Assembly (NCBI GenBank): GCA_002371115.1
Contig: DFFY01000002.1
Span: forward strand, 1 to 16,364
From: Bacteroidales bacterium UBA3764
Lineage (GTDB): Bacteria > Bacteroidota > Bacteroidia > Bacteroidales > UBA932
Direction of reading: 5' to 3'
DNA: 16,364 nt
The stretch's first letter is position 1. Each line of letters opens with the position of its first letter. This document shows positions 13,627 to 16,364 of this stretch, piece by piece. A program made the position numbers and the translations under genes. The notes below the pieces were generated by a model. That model worked only from the letters and a program-made list of their open reading frames with translations, was not told the DNA's origin and ran no database searches.

Positions 13627-14940
13627 ATGCCTACACTGCAGGTTATTACGCTGGGATGCTCCAAGAATACCGTTGATACGGAGCACCTGCTGTTCCAGGT
13701 CCGGAACGCTTATGAGCTGGTCCCGGAAACGGAGGTCCGCCCGGTGGATGTGCTTCTGGTGAATACCTGCGGTTTTATCGGCGACGCCAAAGAGCAGAGC
13801 ATCCAGACGGTCCTCTCCTGCGCTGAACGCAAGAAGGCCGGGGAAGTGGGGCGTCTGCTTGTTTTTGGCTGTCTTTCCCAACGTTATGCCGCTGAACTGC
13901 CTGCCCTTATTCCAGAGGTGGACGGCTGGTTCGGTGCGCGTGAGCTTGCCCCGCTGGTGGAAGCGCTTGGCTGTCAGTACAAGGCTTCCGAATCGTACCG
14001 TCGCGTGCTTACGGAGGGGAATCGGCCCTACGCCTATTTCAAGATTTCCGAGGGCTGTAACCGGCGCTGCTCGTATTGCGCCATCCCGTTCATCCGCGGC
14101 GCCCACCATTCCGTTCCCATGGAGCGGCTGGTGGCAGAGGCGGAAGAACTGGCCGCCAAGGGCATCCGGGAACTCATCATCATCGCCCAGGACACCACCT
14201 ATTACGGGCTGGACCTGTACGGGCGGCGCGCCCTGGCGGAACTGCTCCGTAAACTCTCTGGGGTTGAGGGCATCGAGTGGCTGCGCATCCATTATTCTTA
14301 TCCTGCCGATTTCCCGGAGGATGTGCTGGAGGAAATGGCAAACAACCCCAAGGTGTGCCGCTATATGGATATCCCGCTGCAGCACGTGAGCGACCGGGTG
14401 CTGGACAAGATGCACCGGCACGTGGACGGCGCATGGACGCGGGAACTCATCCGGCGCATGCGGGAACGGGTGCCGGGCGTTGCCTTGCGCACCACCCTCA
14501 TCGTGGGCCATCCCGGCGAGCGGCAGGAGGACTTTGACGAGTTGCTTGCGTTCGTGCGCGAAGCCCGCTTCCAGCGCATGGGCGCCTTCACCTATTCGGA
14601 GGAGGAGGGAACCTATGGCGCCGAGCATTACCGCGACAGCATATCGGCCCGGACCAAACAAAAACGGCTGGATGTGCTGATGGAGGAGCAGCGTGGCATT
14701 TCTCTTGCATATAACCAGTCCCGGATTGGCACCGAAGTCCGTGTCCTGGTGGACGACTTCGTGGACGGTACCCTGGTGTGCCGGAGCGAGTTCGAAAGCC
14801 CGGAGGTGGACGGCGAAATCCTGGTGAAATACACCCCGGAGGCGTTTGACGGCGTTCAGCCGTATTCCCTGGTGGGGGAATTCCTCCAGGTGCGCATCAC
14901 CGGGGCCGATGAATACGACCTTACTGCTCAGGCAATATGA
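13627..14940 (+). CDS. rimO: Ribosomal protein S12 methylthiotransferase RimO
   Basis: A 437-residue radical-SAM enzyme that adds a methylthio group to the conserved Asp of ribosomal protein S12. The N-terminal UPF0004 domain holds the auxiliary-cluster cysteines Cys11 (LGCSKNTVDTEH), Cys48 (NTCGFIGDAKEQS) and Cys82 (FGCLSQRY). The radical-SAM CxxxCxxC is Cys144, Cys148 and Cys151 (EGCNRRCSYCAIPFIRG). LQHVSDRVLDKMHR and VGHPGERQEDFDEL follow, then a C-terminal TRAM domain. GCSKNTVD and the loop after NTCGFI favour RimO over the tRNA enzyme MiaB. The start touches the DUF5606 stop, and the end overlaps the lipoprotein gene by four bases (ATGA). Confidence 0.97.
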   Translation: MPTLQVITLGCSKNTVDTEHLLFQVRNAYELVPETEVRPVDVLLVNTCGFIGDAKEQSIQTVLSCAERKKAGEVGRLLVFGCLSQRYAAELPALIPEVDGWFGARELAPLVEALGCQYKASESYRRVLTEGNRPYAYFKISEGCNRRCSYCAIPFIRGAHHSVPMERLVAEAEELAAKGIRELIIIAQDTTYYGLDLYGRRALAELLRKLSGVEGIEWLRIHYSYPADFPEDVLEEMANNPKVCRYMDIPLQHVSDRVLDKMHRHVDGAWTRELIRRMRERVPGVALRTTLIVGHPGERQEDFDELLAFVREARFQRMGAFTYSEEEGTYGAEHYRDSISARTKQKRLDVLMEEQRGISLAYNQSRIGTEVRVLVDDFVDGTLVCRSEFESPEVDGEILVKYTPEAFDGVQPYSLVGEFLQVRITGADEYDLTAQAI

Positions 14941-15863
14941 AACATCCTTGGATTTTGGCAGCTGCCCTGCTGGCCGGGGCCTGTTCTCCGCAAGTGTATC
15001 CGCTGTACATGGACGTGCGGAACCCTTCCTCGTCCGGACTGGACCTGAACCGGAAAGAACTTGCCATTGTATATAGGGACGGAACCAACGCGGTGGATTC
15101 CCTTTTTGACCGCCACGCATCGTCGGCCCTGGCGCGTTCGTTGGAAGAAGACTATTTTGGGGGTGCGGAGAAGGTGGGGATTTTCCGCGTGCCGGATGCC
15201 GACAGCATGTCGGTGCGTCTGATGCATTCGCTGGTGATGGATACCGGCGGGGACGTGGTATTCGTCCTCAAATCCTCGCTGGGAGAGCCTGTTCCGGAAA
15301 CCAATCAGATGGTGAAAGGCGCCACTTCACCGGATTCCGCCTTTGTATGTCCGGTGGCCATCCCTGTCAAAACCCACTTAGATGTGTACGACAGCATGGG
15401 AGAGGATAAGGTGCATTCCTTCAACGGTTCGGCCGTCCTGCGGCCCCTGGTCTATAACAACGGGCTCCCTTCGCAGGAGGCACTGGGGCAACTGGCGCTG
15501 CGAAGCCTCGGTAAAGAGGCCGACATCGTGGGGCAGCGCATCAGCACGCGTTTCCTCTCCAAGTGGGTCACGGAAAACTTCAGTTTTTACTATTTCGATG
15601 TGTCCTCAGATGCGTGGATTGACGGAATTTCGCGTGTGATGGAAGGGAAAATGGCTGCCGCGGTAGATGCGTGGTCGCCGCTGGTGAAGCGGGGAAGCGC
15701 ACTGCGCAGGGCCTGTGCCTGTTACAATATTGCCCAGGCTTTTTACCTGATGGAGGATTATGACCTGTGCAGGCGCTGGTTGGACGAGGCCGAGAAACTG
15801 GAAAATGTATCCCTGGCTCCGGGCTTGAGAAAAAGGCTGGCTGCTCACTTGGAAAAGAAGTAG
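14937..15863 (+). CDS. Bacteroidota outer lipoprotein of unknown function (possibly DUF6340)
   Basis: A 308-residue protein with a lipoprotein signal peptide (MKHPWILAAALLAGAC, lipobox Cys16), so it is probably anchored in a membrane facing the periplasm or cell surface. The middle is strand-rich with no enzyme motif. The C-terminal 90 residues look like one or two tetratricopeptide-type helical hairpins: MEGKMAAAVDAWSPLVKRG, RRACACYNIAQAFYLMEDYD and CRRWLDEAEKLE. From memory it resembles Bacteroidota DUF6340 lipoproteins; this is tentative. It is joined to rimO by an ATGA overlap and followed by the pckA promoter. Confidence 0.85.
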   Translation: MKHPWILAAALLAGACSPQVYPLYMDVRNPSSSGLDLNRKELAIVYRDGTNAVDSLFDRHASSALARSLEEDYFGGAEKVGIFRVPDADSMSVRLMHSLVMDTGGDVVFVLKSSLGEPVPETNQMVKGATSPDSAFVCPVAIPVKTHLDVYDSMGEDKVHSFNGSAVLRPLVYNNGLPSQEALGQLALRSLGKEADIVGQRISTRFLSKWVTENFSFYYFDVSSDAWIDGISRVMEGKMAAAVDAWSPLVKRGSALRRACACYNIAQAFYLMEDYDLCRRWLDEAEKLENVSLAPGLRKRLAAHLEKK

Positions 15864-15871
15864 AAAATCAC

Positions 15872-15879
15872 TAAATTTG
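15872..15879 (+). promoter_or_regulatory. Promoter of pckA: -7 TAAATTTG with -33 TTGG
   Basis: Exact TAnnTTTG, with TTGG (15849-15852) 19 bases upstream as a possible -33 element, inside the end of the lipoprotein gene. The start site would be near 15885, leaving a leader of about 30 bases before the ATG at 15915. No terminator is seen between the lipoprotein stop and this element. Confidence 0.78.
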
Positions 15880-15914
15880 CAGGATAGAAATAACATTTAA
15901 TTCCATATATTTTT

Positions 15915-16364
15915 ATGTCAAGCATCGATCTTAAAAAGTACGGTATCAAGGGCGTAAAGGAAATCCTCTACAACCCCACGTACGAAGTTCTTTACAATGA
16001 GGAAACCAAACCCGGTCTGGAAGGTTTTGACAAAGGTCAGGTGACCGAACTGGGCGCTATCAACGTGATGACGGGCGTTTATACCGGCCGCTCTCCCAAA
16101 GACAAGTACATCGTGTACGACAATACCACCAAGGAAGGCAAACCCGGTGAAATCTGGTGGACCACGGAAGGTTACCCCAACGACAACCACAAAATGAGTG
16201 TCTCCACCTGGAAAGTGGTGAAGAAACTCGCCCAGCAGCAGCTCAGCGGCAAACGCCTCTTCGTGGTGGACGGTTTCTGCGGCACCCACGCAGACACCCG
16301 CATGAAGGTACGCTTCATTATGGAGGTGGCATGGCAGGCTCACTTCGTGACCAACATGTTCATC
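15915..16364 (+). CDS. pckA: Phosphoenolpyruvate carboxykinase (ATP), N-terminal part (3' truncated)
   Basis: The first 150 residues of ATP-dependent PEP carboxykinase, which interconverts oxaloacetate and PEP with ATP/ADP. In Bacteroidota it often runs towards oxaloacetate during fermentation to succinate. Recognisable parts are LYNPTYEVLYNEE, the substrate-binding TGVYTGRSPKDKYIV (Arg59 in GRSPKDK), NHKMS, and FVVDGFCGTHADTRMKVR. The kinase 1/2 metal and nucleotide motifs lie beyond the window end. The ATG at 15915 is preceded by an AT-rich leader and a good promoter. The reading frame is intact to the last base. Confidence 0.97.
   Translation, partial: MSSIDLKKYGIKGVKEILYNPTYEVLYNEETKPGLEGFDKGQVTELGAINVMTGVYTGRSPKDKYIVYDNTTKEGKPGEIWWTTEGYPNDNHKMSVSTWKVVKKLAQQQLSGKRLFVVDGFCGTHADTRMKVRFIMEVAWQAHFVTNMFI

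Noticed and set aside
13162..15120. 652-codon open frame on the minus strand opposite DUF5606 and rimO
   Set aside because: It mirrors GC-rich coding sequence. RimO with all its cysteines and DUF5606 are on the plus strand, and the antisense product has no recognisable family.

Overview
The window reads as chromosomal housekeeping DNA from a GC-rich member of the Bacteroidota, most likely the order Bacteroidales. The evidence is the gene content (a PUR/DUF3276 protein, DUF5606, a long-form NusB, the yajC–YbbR–coaE order, ATP-type PEP carboxykinase) and exact copies of the Bacteroidota -7 promoter element TAnnTTTG at sensible distances before five transcription units. No transposase, integrase, phage gene, CRISPR array, rRNA or tRNA is visible. 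Genus cannot be told from this stretch.

Layout. 1-414 (+): 3' end of ffh. 413-481: a large palindromic repeat between convergent genes, probably a two-way terminator. 506-6053 (-): rny, then a CPA2-type cation/proton antiporter, then a lipoprotein 5'-nucleotidase, with almost no space between genes. 6084-6309 (-): a structured RNA, best read as 6S RNA, with a strong terminator. 6308-6869 (-): zapA and a small coiled-coil gene with its own promoter. 6902-6940: terminator. 6957-9867 (-): a probable operon of an MTA/SAH-type deaminase and two tandem purine nucleoside phosphorylases. 9888-9913: terminator. 9921-10268 (-): PUR-family nucleic-acid binding protein. 10299-10335: divergent promoters. 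10356-13161 (+): nusB–yajC–YbbR–coaE with overlapping or near-touching ends. 13195-15863 (+): DUF5606–rimO–lipoprotein operon with its own promoter. 15915-end (+): 5' part of pckA.

How the genes work together. Most are core functions: protein targeting (Ffh, YajC), transcription control (6S RNA, NusB), RNA decay (Rny), division (ZapA), CoA synthesis, ribosome modification (RimO) and central carbon flow (PckA). The most distinctive part is the purine-salvage cluster. The two phosphorylases look about 70% identical by eye but differ at the residue aligned with human PNP Asn243: the first has Asn, the second Asp. That change is known to move specificity from 6-oxopurines towards 6-aminopurines. 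Next to a deaminase with MtaD motifs, this suggests a split salvage route for adenosine, methylthioadenosine and inosine-type nucleosides. The longest stretch without a protein gene (6054-6307) is largely filled by the RNA gene and its terminator.
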